A DNA stretch of 64,000 bases from Pseudomonas sp. ACM7 (GTDB lineage Bacteria > Pseudomonadota > Gammaproteobacteria > Pseudomonadales > Pseudomonadaceae). Below the pieces are notes generated by a model. The model had not been told where the DNA came from and did no database searches. It worked only from the letters and a program-made list of their open reading frames with translations. Shown here in pieces: positions 18,596 to 25,371 of this stretch; the first letter of the stretch is position 1, and every line of letters starts with the position of its first letter. The stretch spans positions 4,036,429 to 4,100,428 of the forward strand of contig NZ_CP024866.1 in NCBI RefSeq assembly GCF_004136015.1. The letters are read 5' to 3'. Position numbers and translations under genes: made by a program.

Positions 18596-19797
18596 CGCAA
18601 CAACTCCAGCGCCTGATCCAGCGCTTCAAAAAACCGCTCCAGGTCTTCGGAATCGTTGTACAGCGCCAACGACACCCGGATCGCCCCGGCCAGTTCAAAA
18701 CGCTTGAGCAATGGCATGGCGCAATGATGACCGGCGCGCACCGCGATCCCCTGTTCGGTCAGCAAATGCGCCAAATCAGAGTTATGCACACCCTCGACGA
18801 CAAAACTGGCCAGCGCCAGTTGCGGCTTGCCCAGCAATCGAATGCCGTTGCGTGCTTCAAGGCCTTTGAGCAAATAGTCATGCAACGCTGCTTCGTGGGC
18901 GGACACGGCGTCCTGATCAAGCCCGGCCAGATAATCCAGCGTTGCCCCCAGACCAATCACACCGGCAATCGGCGGCGTACCCGCCTCAAACCCCAGTGGC
19001 GCAGGGCGAAAGCGAGCGGTGTGGTAATCCGCATCCAGCACCATTTCACCGCCGAATTGCCAATGGCGCAGTTGCTCAAGCGCTTCGTTGCGTCCGAACA
19101 GCACGCCCAGCCCATCGGGGCCATAGAGCTTGTGACTGGAAAACACATAGAAGTCGCAACCCAGCGCCTGCACATCGTGCCGGCCATGAACCACGCCTTG
19201 GGCGCCATCGACCACGGTCAGCGCGTTATGCGCCTTGGCCATCGTCAGGAGCGCGGGCAACGGCTGCCAGGCGCCGAGTACATTGGACAGCTGACTGACT
19301 GCCAGCAAGCGGGTTCGCGGACCGATCAGCTGCGCGGCAGCATCAAGGTCAATCAAACCGTCGGCGTCCAGTGGCAGGATCACCAGCTTCAGGTCGCGAC
19401 GGTGGGCCAGTTGCTGCCATGGCAACAGATTGGCGTGATGCTCCAGGGCGCTGATGACAACTTCATCGCCGGGATTGAAAAGATGTTCCAGGCCATAAGC
19501 CAGGAGGTTCAGCGCAGACGTTGCGCCATGGGTAAAGATGATCTGCCCGCAATCGCCGGCATTGAGCCAATGGGCGACTTTGCTGCGGCTGGCCTCGAAC
19601 GCCTGGGTGGCGTGGGCGCCGGGCAGGTGTTGCGCCCGATGCACGTTGGCCGCGCCGTTGGCGTAGTAATGCGCCAGGGCATCCAGCAGGGCTTGAGGTT
19701 TTTGCGTGGTGGCGGCGTTGTCCAGATAGGTCTGGTCTTGCCGTTGCAATGCGGCGATGGCCGGAAAATCGGCGCGCCAGGGAGAGGGAATCATCAT
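18592..19797 (-). CDS. csdA: Cysteine desulfurase CsdA
   Basis: 401 residues, a class V aminotransferase-fold PLP enzyme. Lys223 (FSSHKLYGPDG) should bind PLP and Cys359 (RAGHHCAMP) carry the persulfide, the pattern of group II desulfurases such as CsdA and SufS. The start at 19797 (MMIPSPWRADFP) gives the same length as E. coli CsdA; the frame stays open upstream only through a repeat and is not protein-like there. It is translationally coupled to csdE. The product delivers sulfur for tRNA ct6A formation and possibly Fe-S clusters. Confidence 0.92.
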   Translation of the reverse strand: MMIPSPWRADFPAIAALQRQDQTYLDNAATTQKPQALLDALAHYYANGAANVHRAQHLPGAHATQAFEASRSKVAHWLNAGDCGQIIFTHGATSALNLLAYGLEHLFNPGDEVVISALEHHANLLPWQQLAHRRDLKLVILPLDADGLIDLDAAAQLIGPRTRLLAVSQLSNVLGAWQPLPALLTMAKAHNALTVVDGAQGVVHGRHDVQALGCDFYVFSSHKLYGPDGLGVLFGRNEALEQLRHWQFGGEMVLDADYHTARFRPAPLGFEAGTPPIAGVIGLGATLDYLAGLDQDAVSAHEAALHDYLLKGLEARNGIRLLGKPQLALASFVVEGVHNSDLAHLLTEQGIAVRAGHHCAMPLLKRFELAGAIRVSLALYNDSEDLERFFEALDQALELLR

Positions 19798-19838
19798 GTG
19801 TTGAGCCCTGTGAACTTGGGCGGGTGTACACCGGACCT

Positions 19839-19927
19839 TGTGGGAGCGAGCTTGCTCGCGATGGCGTCCGTCAGGGCGCCAAAAAGCATCGCGAGCAAGT
19901 CGAATCGTCGCACCGTCGCTCCCACAG
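19839..19927. repeat. Hybrid REP element
   Basis: The left arm is the standard TGTGGGAGCGAGCTTGCTCGC, whereas the right half reads GCGAGCAAGTCGAATCGTCGC before closing with CGCTCCCACA. The right arm therefore belongs to another subfamily, and only the outer and inner parts can pair. It lies between csdA and dapD on the leftward strand. Confidence 0.75.
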
Positions 19928-19940
19928 GTGCCTGCGGCAC

Positions 19941-20975
19941 TTAGTTGTGAGCGTGCAGCGCTTCGTTCAGTTCGATCGCCGATTTGTGGGTTTTGCATTC
20001 CACAGCGCCGGTTTCCGAATTACGGCGGAACAGCAGGTCCGGCTGACCGGCCAGTTCACGAGCCTTCACGACTTTGACCAACTGATTTTTTTCGTCCAGC
20101 AGCGCCACTTTGGTACCGGCGGTCACGTACAGGCCCGATTCAACGGTGTTGCGATCGCCCAACGGAATGCCGATACCGGCATTCGCGCCGATCAGGCAGC
20201 CTTCGCCGACCTTGATCACGATGTTGCCGCCGCCCGACAGGGTGCCCATGGTCGAGCAACCGCCGCCCAGGTCCGAACCCTTGCCGACGAATACGCCAGC
20301 GGAAACGCGGCCTTCGATCATGCCCGGGCCTTCGGTGCCGGCGTTGAAGTTGACGAAACCTTCGTGCATCACGGTGGTGCCTTCGCCGACGTAAGCGCCC
20401 AGACGAATACGTGCCGCGTCAGCGATACGCACGCCGGCCGGAACCACGTAGTCGGTCATTTTCGGGAATTTGTCCACCGAGAACACTTCCAGCAGCTCGC
20501 CACGCAGACGGGCTTCCAGTTGATGCTCGGCCAGTTCGGCCAGGTCGATTGCGCCCTGGCTGGTCCAGGCCACGTTCGGCAGCAGTGGGAACACACCCGC
20601 CAGGTTCAGGCCGTGCGGCTTGACCAGGCGATGGGACAGCAGGTGCAGCTTCAGGTAGGCCTCAGGGGTGGAGGTCAACTGAGCGTCTTCGGCCAGAATG
20701 GTCGCGACCAGCGGCTTGTGGCTCTCGGCCAGACGGGTCAGCAAGGCAGCCTGGGCAGCGTCGACGCTTTTCAGGGCTTCAGCCAGTTGCGACGCCTGAG
20801 CGGTGGTGAACGCGATGGCCTGATTGCCTTCGGTGTAGCCCAGAACAGGCGCGATGGCAGCGACCAGTTCGGCCGACGGGTTGAGCAGTGGCTGCGCGTA
20901 AAACACTTCCAGCCATGCACCTTGACGGTTTTGAGTGCCGACACCAAAGGCCAGGCTGAACAGGGTAGTGGACAT
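19941..20975 (-). CDS. dapD: 2,3,4,5-tetrahydropyridine-2,6-dicarboxylate N-succinyltransferase
   Basis: 344 residues. The N-terminal domain is followed by a left-handed beta-helix made of hexapeptide repeats (about 190-300; ARIRLGAYVGEGTTVM, GMIEGRVSAGVFVGKGSDLGG, GGNIVIKVGEGCLIGANAGI). This long form is the one found in pseudomonads and actinobacteria. It transfers succinate from succinyl-CoA in the lysine/diaminopimelate pathway. It is followed upstream by yffB with 33 bases between the genes, so the two are probably cotranscribed. Confidence 0.93.
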   Translation of the reverse strand: MSTTLFSLAFGVGTQNRQGAWLEVFYAQPLLNPSAELVAAIAPVLGYTEGNQAIAFTTAQASQLAEALKSVDAAQAALLTRLAESHKPLVATILAEDAQLTSTPEAYLKLHLLSHRLVKPHGLNLAGVFPLLPNVAWTSQGAIDLAELAEHQLEARLRGELLEVFSVDKFPKMTDYVVPAGVRIADAARIRLGAYVGEGTTVMHEGFVNFNAGTEGPGMIEGRVSAGVFVGKGSDLGGGCSTMGTLSGGGNIVIKVGEGCLIGANAGIGIPLGDRNTVESGLYVTAGTKVALLDEKNQLVKVVKARELAGQPDLLFRRNSETGAVECKTHKSAIELNEALHAHN

Positions 20976-21008
20976 GTTGATACCTCTAACAAAATGGAAC
21001 GGGCTGCC

Positions 21009-21371
21009 TTACTTGAGCGCTGCCGCGTAGATATCTGGCTTGAAGCCAATCAGGGTTCGGTCACCGAGATCAAGCACCGGGCGCTTGATCATCGAGGGTT
21101 GTGCGAGCATCAGTTCGATGGCTTTCGGCTGGTCGAGATCGGCTTTGCGTTCGTCGTCGAGCTTGCGAAAGGTCGTGCCTGCACGGTTCAACACCACTTG
21201 CCAGCCGTGCTCGTCGCACCATTGGCTCAGGTGTTCACGGTCGATTCCGACCGTCTTGTAATCATGAAAGTTGTAGCTGACAGCGTGTTCATCGAGCCAG
21301 GTGCGCGCCTTTTTCATGGTGTCGCAGGCTTTGATGCCGAAAAGGTGCAACGTTTTGCTTGAAACGGTCAA
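21009..21371 (-). CDS. yffB: ArsC/Spx-type thioredoxin-fold protein YffB
   Basis: 120 residues with the ArsC/Spx fold: KTLHLFGIKACDTMKKARTWL at the start with the single redox cysteine in KACDT, and TFRKLDDERKADLDQ and IKRPVLDLG further on. Relatives are glutathione-dependent reductase-like proteins of unclear substrate. The start is a TTG at 21371, chosen because AAGGGGG lies 7 bases ahead and no ATG or GTG occurs between it and the conserved KTLHLFG. PAO1 has a yffB homologue near dapD as well. Confidence 0.82.
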   Translation of the reverse strand: MTVSSKTLHLFGIKACDTMKKARTWLDEHAVSYNFHDYKTVGIDREHLSQWCDEHGWQVVLNRAGTTFRKLDDERKADLDQPKAIELMLAQPSMIKRPVLDLGDRTLIGFKPDIYAAALK

Positions 21372-21471
21372 GGAATTGCCCCCTTTGCAGGTGCTGGAAA
21401 TAAAAGGTGACGGATTATGCCATGACCGGACGGTTTCGCGTCGGTCGTGGTTGATATGCCACCGCAAAACC

Positions 21472-21562
21472 TGTGGGAGCGAGCTTGCTCGCGATGGCGG
21501 CGCAGCAGGCAACCATGATGCTGAATATTATGGCCTCATCGCGAGCAAGCTCGCTCCCACAG
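21472..21562. repeat. REPIN upstream of yffB
   Basis: GTGGGAGCGAGCTTGCTCGC and its complement GCGAGCAAGCTCGCTCCCAC enclose about 45 bases. Unlike most others here it lies upstream of a gene and not between converging 3' ends; the yffB promoter would have to lie between it and the TTG or beyond it. Confidence 0.85.
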
Positions 21563-21965
21563 AGATTGCGGTGTTTGCGGTGTGCGGCATTGGTACAACG
21601 GCCAGCCAGCAGTCTAAGCGGATAATATGGCACTTCCACTGCAGCCTGTTGCCTGAAGTGTGCCGCTTCGGCTGGGCAATACCTTAGTCTGAATAGATCT
21701 TGTGCATGCATCGCTGGTCAAGTTGGCGGGGTAACCGTATTGCATCCCTCCAGCCCGCCATCGATAGTGAAACTGTTAAATACTGAGTAATGCCTGAATA
21801 ACTATTTGCTGTAAGCACTTTTACGTGTTTCGGTAATCATTTAAGTGCTGAGTAATTTTGAAGCTGTTTCTTTGTCTGGTCGCAGGGGAAGTGTCGGCGC
21901 AAGTACCTTGTCAGAGGGGGAACTGCCATGGTGAATAAGGGCGGTGTAACAGGCGTTTGGCTGGA
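21563..21965. other. Gene-free, partly AT-rich stretch
   Basis: About 400 bases without a supportable gene. The part 21760-21860 is clearly AT-richer than its surroundings and holds two similar words, ACTGAGTAATGCC and GCTGAGTAATTTT. It separates the conserved dapD-yffB unit from the metalloprotease region, so it is probably one edge of an accessory segment. No tRNA-like end or integrase was seen. Confidence 0.5.
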
Positions 21966-22709
21966 TTAGGGGGAAATTCGACGAATAAACGCGATGTCGG
22001 CTGCGCTGATATGTGGGTTTTCTGTTTGCTTCCAATCACCCAGGGTGTACTCGTTGGATATCTCATAGTGCACGACCGAATGTCGGTCATACGCCGCATA
22101 AGTCCGGCTGGCATCGCGGGGGAGAGGAAAGACGTTCAGGTCCACCTGCGCCCTCGACCAACCAAATTTTTGTCGATACAACTCGTAGGTTTTTCCTTGT
22201 CCCAAGGAATGTTTGCCTCAGGATGTTGATGCGCGTGCATCAAACCCAAAGCGTGTCCGAACTCATGAATAGCGGTGAATTCAAAGCGGGGCGAGGAGTA
22301 GCTGGTTCCCAGTAACATGGTTGGACTATGAGCTTGAACCGCCAGAGCATCTGTTCCGATTTCCGACCTCCCAGTCCCATCATAGTGATGAGACAAGTAA
22401 ACGCGGATATCCCCCTCGTATTCCATGTCGTTGTCAGAAAGCTCCACAAAATCGAACGTGAGGTTGACGTAGGGTAGCCATTTGCTGGCTGCAGCCTTTA
22501 CTGCCTGGAACAAATCCTCGTCATGTCGGGAGATTGCGATCTTTAATGTTCTGCCAGGTTTCCAGTATTTCGTGTGTTCAGCGACGCTTCGTTTTTTTTC
22601 GGTTTGATTTGTGTTGAGTGGAATTGTCGGGGCGTTCAGAAGTTGCTACTTCATAGGAAGCCAGTTCGTGAATGCTTTTGATGATGCTGCAGGGTTTAAA
22701 GTTTGGCAT
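21966..22709 (-). pseudogene. Astacin-like metalloprotease, copy A, frame broken twice
   Basis: Three consecutive reading segments together give a full homologue of the intact gene at 23238-23969. Segment 1 starts at the ATG at 22709 (MPNFKPCSIIKSIHELAS, Shine-Dalgarno AAGGA) and runs out of frame at an A8 run near 22591. Segment 2 carries GRTLKIAISRHDED, FDFVELSDND and the zinc site HEFGHALGLMHAHQHP, and leaves frame at an A5 run near 22194. Segment 3 continues with YELYRQKFG and YDRHSVVHYEISN to the stop at 21966. Segments 1 and 3 share a frame, so one base too many and one too few are the simplest cause. The Met-turn methionine is replaced by valine (SVVHY), a sign of relaxed selection. 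No signal peptide is seen. Confidence 0.8.
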
Positions 22710-22837
22710 TGACAGTGTCCTTGTTGGCCGCTTCCGAGAAAGTTCGGAAGTTGCGGTAAAGTTTGAGGTTAGTCGTTGGAGGGTTGCGGGGTAAAGTTGT
22801 GATTTCTTAGTGTTTGTTGCTGGGTGTTTAAGTTCGG

Positions 22838-22862
22838 CCTGCACTACGTTGCGCAGTGCAGG
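22838..22862. repeat. Hairpin repeat, copy 1
   Basis: CCTGCACT-9 bases-AGTGCAGG. It shares the core GCACTxCGTTGCxCAGTGC with the dapC terminator at 24097-24121. It sits 129 bases upstream of protease copy A and directly abuts the antiporter remnant. No U-rich tail follows on either strand. Confidence 0.7.
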
Positions 22863-22865
22863 CGA

Positions 22866-23198
22866 GAACTAAAAACCGCACGAACGGCCATTCATGCGCT
22901 CGAAGCCGAAGAAGCCAATCCTCAGGGCGCCGCTCAGTCCACGCTGGCTGCAGAGCTCAAGGCGCGGATCATGTCCGATTATCGGCATTAACGGGAGGTG
23001 TTCAACGATTCGGCGGAGGCCCAGGCACTGGCGTTTCAGATGAACTTGCTGGAGCGACGACTGCGGTTGAAGGCGCTGCGAGCGCAGCGCCTGGAGTTGT
23101 ACAAGCTCAGTCGTCATCACCAGATTGGGGATGACGTGTTACGAGAAGTATTGGGTGAGCTGGACTTGAGTGAGGCCAATCTTGGGCTAGCTAAATAG
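22866..23198 (+). pseudogene. C-terminal remnant of a CPA1-type Na+/H+ antiporter
   Basis: One frame reads ELKTARTAIHALEAEEANPQ, then AELKARIMSDYRH, an in-frame TAA at 22989-22991, and continues with REVFNDSAEAQALAFQMN, LLERRLRLKALRAQRLELY and QIGDDVLREVLGELDLSEAN to a TAG. This is the cytoplasmic tail I associate with Pseudomonas CPA1 sodium/proton antiporters. The whole membrane part is missing, and the remnant begins right at the hairpin. PAO1 has, from memory, an antiporter gene next to dapC, so this is probably what is left of the resident gene after the protease genes came in. Confidence 0.72.
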
Positions 23199-23237
23199 TC
23201 TAACCGTGCTCACTCGAATCTATGGGCCACTTGACTG

Positions 23238-23969
23238 CTAACGTTTGGGATAAAGCAACTTCATAAGTTTTTTATCTTTTTTACTGATCTTTCGGTTAAT
23301 AGGGATTTCCCAATCGCCCAGTGTCAGCGTGTTAGCCACCGGGTGGTGCATGATGGACTTTCTGTCGTAAGGCGTATAAATCGCTGCGATCGTATCGAAG
23401 GAAGCAAAGAGGTTTCTGTCGACTTGCTCTTTGGTCAGCGGATTCATCTCGCGATTCTGATAGAACGCATACACTTTCGGTTTATCCCAAGGGATATTAG
23501 CGTCGGGGTGTTGGTGTTCGTGCATCGCCCCTAATGCATGCCCGAACTCATGAATCACGATCACTTCAAAGTCGTCATGTTCAGGTTTGACACCCAAGTT
23601 CATGGTTGGCCAGTCCGGATGAATCAATAGAGAATCAGTGCCCAGCATTGAGCTGTTGTCATTGTTTTTTGTTGCGATTCTGATGTCACCCTCGAGCCCA
23701 TCAACGAAGTCGAAGCGCAGATTGATATAGGGCAGCCACTGGCTGGCCGCATTGATGATCTTCTGTTTGTGTTCATCGTCGGGGCCGTCGATAAACGCGA
23801 TTTTGAGTGTGCGTCCGTTTGCCCACAATTTTGAATAATTGATCAGAGAGCGCTTGCGACGAGCGCCGCCGCCGGTGCCGGCATTCTCAGGGTTCTCGTT
23901 GATGGCGGCTTCGTAGGATTGTTGATCGTCGGGCCATTGGATAAGGGTGCAATCTTCAATACTGTTCAT
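23238..23969 (-). CDS. Astacin-like (M12-type) zinc metalloprotease, copy B
   Basis: 243 residues, intact. The zinc site is HEFGHALGAMHE at 140-151 (ligands His140, His144, His150; base Glu141) followed by HQHPDANIPWDK, and the Met-turn is SIMHH with Met208. These are the hallmarks of metzincins of the astacin/M12 kind. There is no signal peptide, pro-domain or membrane segment: the first 40 residues are polar and end in GGGARRKR, just before the catalytic domain (KRSLINYSKLW). Export would need a leaderless route, or the enzyme acts inside the cell or in a toxin context. The 5' region ends in a good Shine-Dalgarno (AAGGAAG). The substrate is unknown. Confidence 0.82.
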   Translation of the reverse strand: MNSIEDCTLIQWPDDQQSYEAAINENPENAGTGGGARRKRSLINYSKLWANGRTLKIAFIDGPDDEHKQKIINAASQWLPYINLRFDFVDGLEGDIRIATKNNDNSSMLGTDSLLIHPDWPTMNLGVKPEHDDFEVIVIHEFGHALGAMHEHQHPDANIPWDKPKVYAFYQNREMNPLTKEQVDRNLFASFDTIAAIYTPYDRKSIMHHPVANTLTLGDWEIPINRKISKKDKKLMKLLYPKR

Positions 23970-24096
23970 TGGCTACTTCTTCCTTGAAGTGAGGTCGTGT
24001 GAATACGCACGCTAATGCGCTGCACGAGAGTAAAGGGGACTATGCAGTTCGGTAAGCTTTGATTTCGGCTGAAGTGTTACCGGTTATAAAAATGTA

Positions 24097-24121
24097 CCCG
24101 CACTGCGTTGCACAGTGCGGG
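24097..24121 (-). terminator. Terminator of dapC (hairpin repeat, copy 2)
   Basis: CCCGCACTG-7 bases-CAGTGCGGG forms a perfect 9-bp stem 8 bases past the dapC stop; read leftward it is followed by TACATTTTTATA. A related hairpin without the T-run lies at 22838-22862. Confidence 0.8.
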
Positions 24122-24128
24122 CGGGAGA

Positions 24129-25328
24129 CTACTTGTTGCGGGTAATAAACGCGCGAATTCGTTCTGCGGCTTCGATGCATTCGGCCAACGGCGCGACTAA
24201 AGCCATGCGCACACGACCAGCGCCCGGATTAGCACCGTCGACGTCACGGGACAGATAAGAACCCGGCACCACAGTCACATGCTCTTCGACAAACAGGTCG
24301 CGGCAAAACGCTTCGTCATCACCGTCAACGCTCGGCCACAAGTAAAAGCCGCCATCCGGGCGCTGCACATCCATCACCGGGCTGAGGATCTCCAGCACCG
24401 CATCGTATTTCTCGCGGTACAGCGCACGGTTGGCACGCACGTGCACTTCGTCATTCCACGCGGCAACGCTGGCCAGTTGGGTCTGAACCGGCATCGCGCA
24501 GCCGTGGTAGGTGCGATAGAGCAGGAAGCCTTTGAGAATGTCGGCATCACCGGCCACAAAACCCGAGCGCAGGCCCGGCAGGTTGGAGCGCTTGGACAGA
24601 CTGTGGAACACCACGCAACGCTTGAAGTCCTTGCGGCCCAGTTCCACGCAGGCGCTGAGCAGCCCGGCCGGCGGGGTTTGTTCGTCGAAATACAGTTCGC
24701 TGTAGCACTCGTCGGCGGCGATCACGAAGTCGTATTCGTCGGCCAGGGCGATCAGCTTCTTCAGGGTCTCGACGGGGATCAGTGCGCCGGTCGGATTGCC
24801 CGGCGAGCACAGGAACAGGATCTGGCAGCGTTTCCAGATGTCAGGGGAAACGGCGTCGAAATCAGGGTTGAAGCCGTTTTCGTCCAGGCACGGCAGGTAA
24901 TGCGGCTTGGCCCCGGCTAGGAAAGCGGCGCCTTCATAGATCTGATAGAACGGGTTCGGGCTGACCACCAGTGCATCGTCGCCACGGTTGACTACGGTCT
25001 GGGTGAACGCGAACAGCGCTTCGCGGGTACCGTTGACCGGCAGCACGTTGCGCGCCGGGTCGAGCCAGCCGTTTGGAACGCTGAAACGACGTTCGCACCA
25101 CGCGGCGATGGCTTCACGCAGGACCGGGATGCCGAGGGTGGTCGGGTACACGGCCATCTGATCCAGATTGCTTGCCAGGGCTTCGGCGACAAAGCTTGGC
25201 GAACGGTGTTTCGGCTCGCCGATGGACAGTGCGATGGCACGTTTGTCCGGGTTTGGCGTGACGCTGCCGAGCAGGGCGCGGAGCTTCTCGAACGGGTAGG
25301 GCTGCAATTGGTTAAGAGCGTTGTTCAT
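24129..25328 (-). CDS. dapC: N-succinyldiaminopimelate aminotransferase
   Basis: 399 residues, fold-type I PLP aminotransferase. The cofactor lysine is Lys246 (HSLSKRSNLPGLR) and the substrate-contact motif SPGNPTGA is at about 175. The DapC subgroup is indicated by IGEPKHRSP near the start and by the position next to glnD, as in other pseudomonads. It makes N-succinyl-LL-diaminopimelate, the substrate of DapE encoded at 13 kb. It is 43 bases downstream of glnD and probably cotranscribed with it. Confidence 0.9.
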   Translation of the reverse strand: MNNALNQLQPYPFEKLRALLGSVTPNPDKRAIALSIGEPKHRSPSFVAEALASNLDQMAVYPTTLGIPVLREAIAAWCERRFSVPNGWLDPARNVLPVNGTREALFAFTQTVVNRGDDALVVSPNPFYQIYEGAAFLAGAKPHYLPCLDENGFNPDFDAVSPDIWKRCQILFLCSPGNPTGALIPVETLKKLIALADEYDFVIAADECYSELYFDEQTPPAGLLSACVELGRKDFKRCVVFHSLSKRSNLPGLRSGFVAGDADILKGFLLYRTYHGCAMPVQTQLASVAAWNDEVHVRANRALYREKYDAVLEILSPVMDVQRPDGGFYLWPSVDGDDEAFCRDLFVEEHVTVVPGSYLSRDVDGANPGAGRVRMALVAPLAECIEAAERIRAFITRNK

Positions 25329-25371
25329 CGGTGCGGGGTCTCGTTCAAAGCGGCTGAATCCTGGCGCGCAA

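Noticed and set aside
19798..19998. N-terminal extension of CsdA by 67 residues
   Set aside because: The extension runs through a REP repeat and lacks similarity to CsdA, and the ATG at 19797 gives the normal length.
21590..21680. Possible tRNA or small structured RNA upstream of yffB
   Set aside because: No acceptor stem, T-loop or anticodon arm could be built from the sequence.
22578..22844. Independent 88-aa gene upstream of the broken protease
   Set aside because: From the ATG at 22709 its sequence is the N-terminal segment of protease copy A, leaving frame at the A8 run; the earlier part crosses the hairpin flank and is not protein-like.
22998..23198. 66-aa small protein gene
   Set aside because: It continues the antiporter tail after an in-frame TAA and has no ribosome-binding site of its own; it is better seen as part of the remnant.
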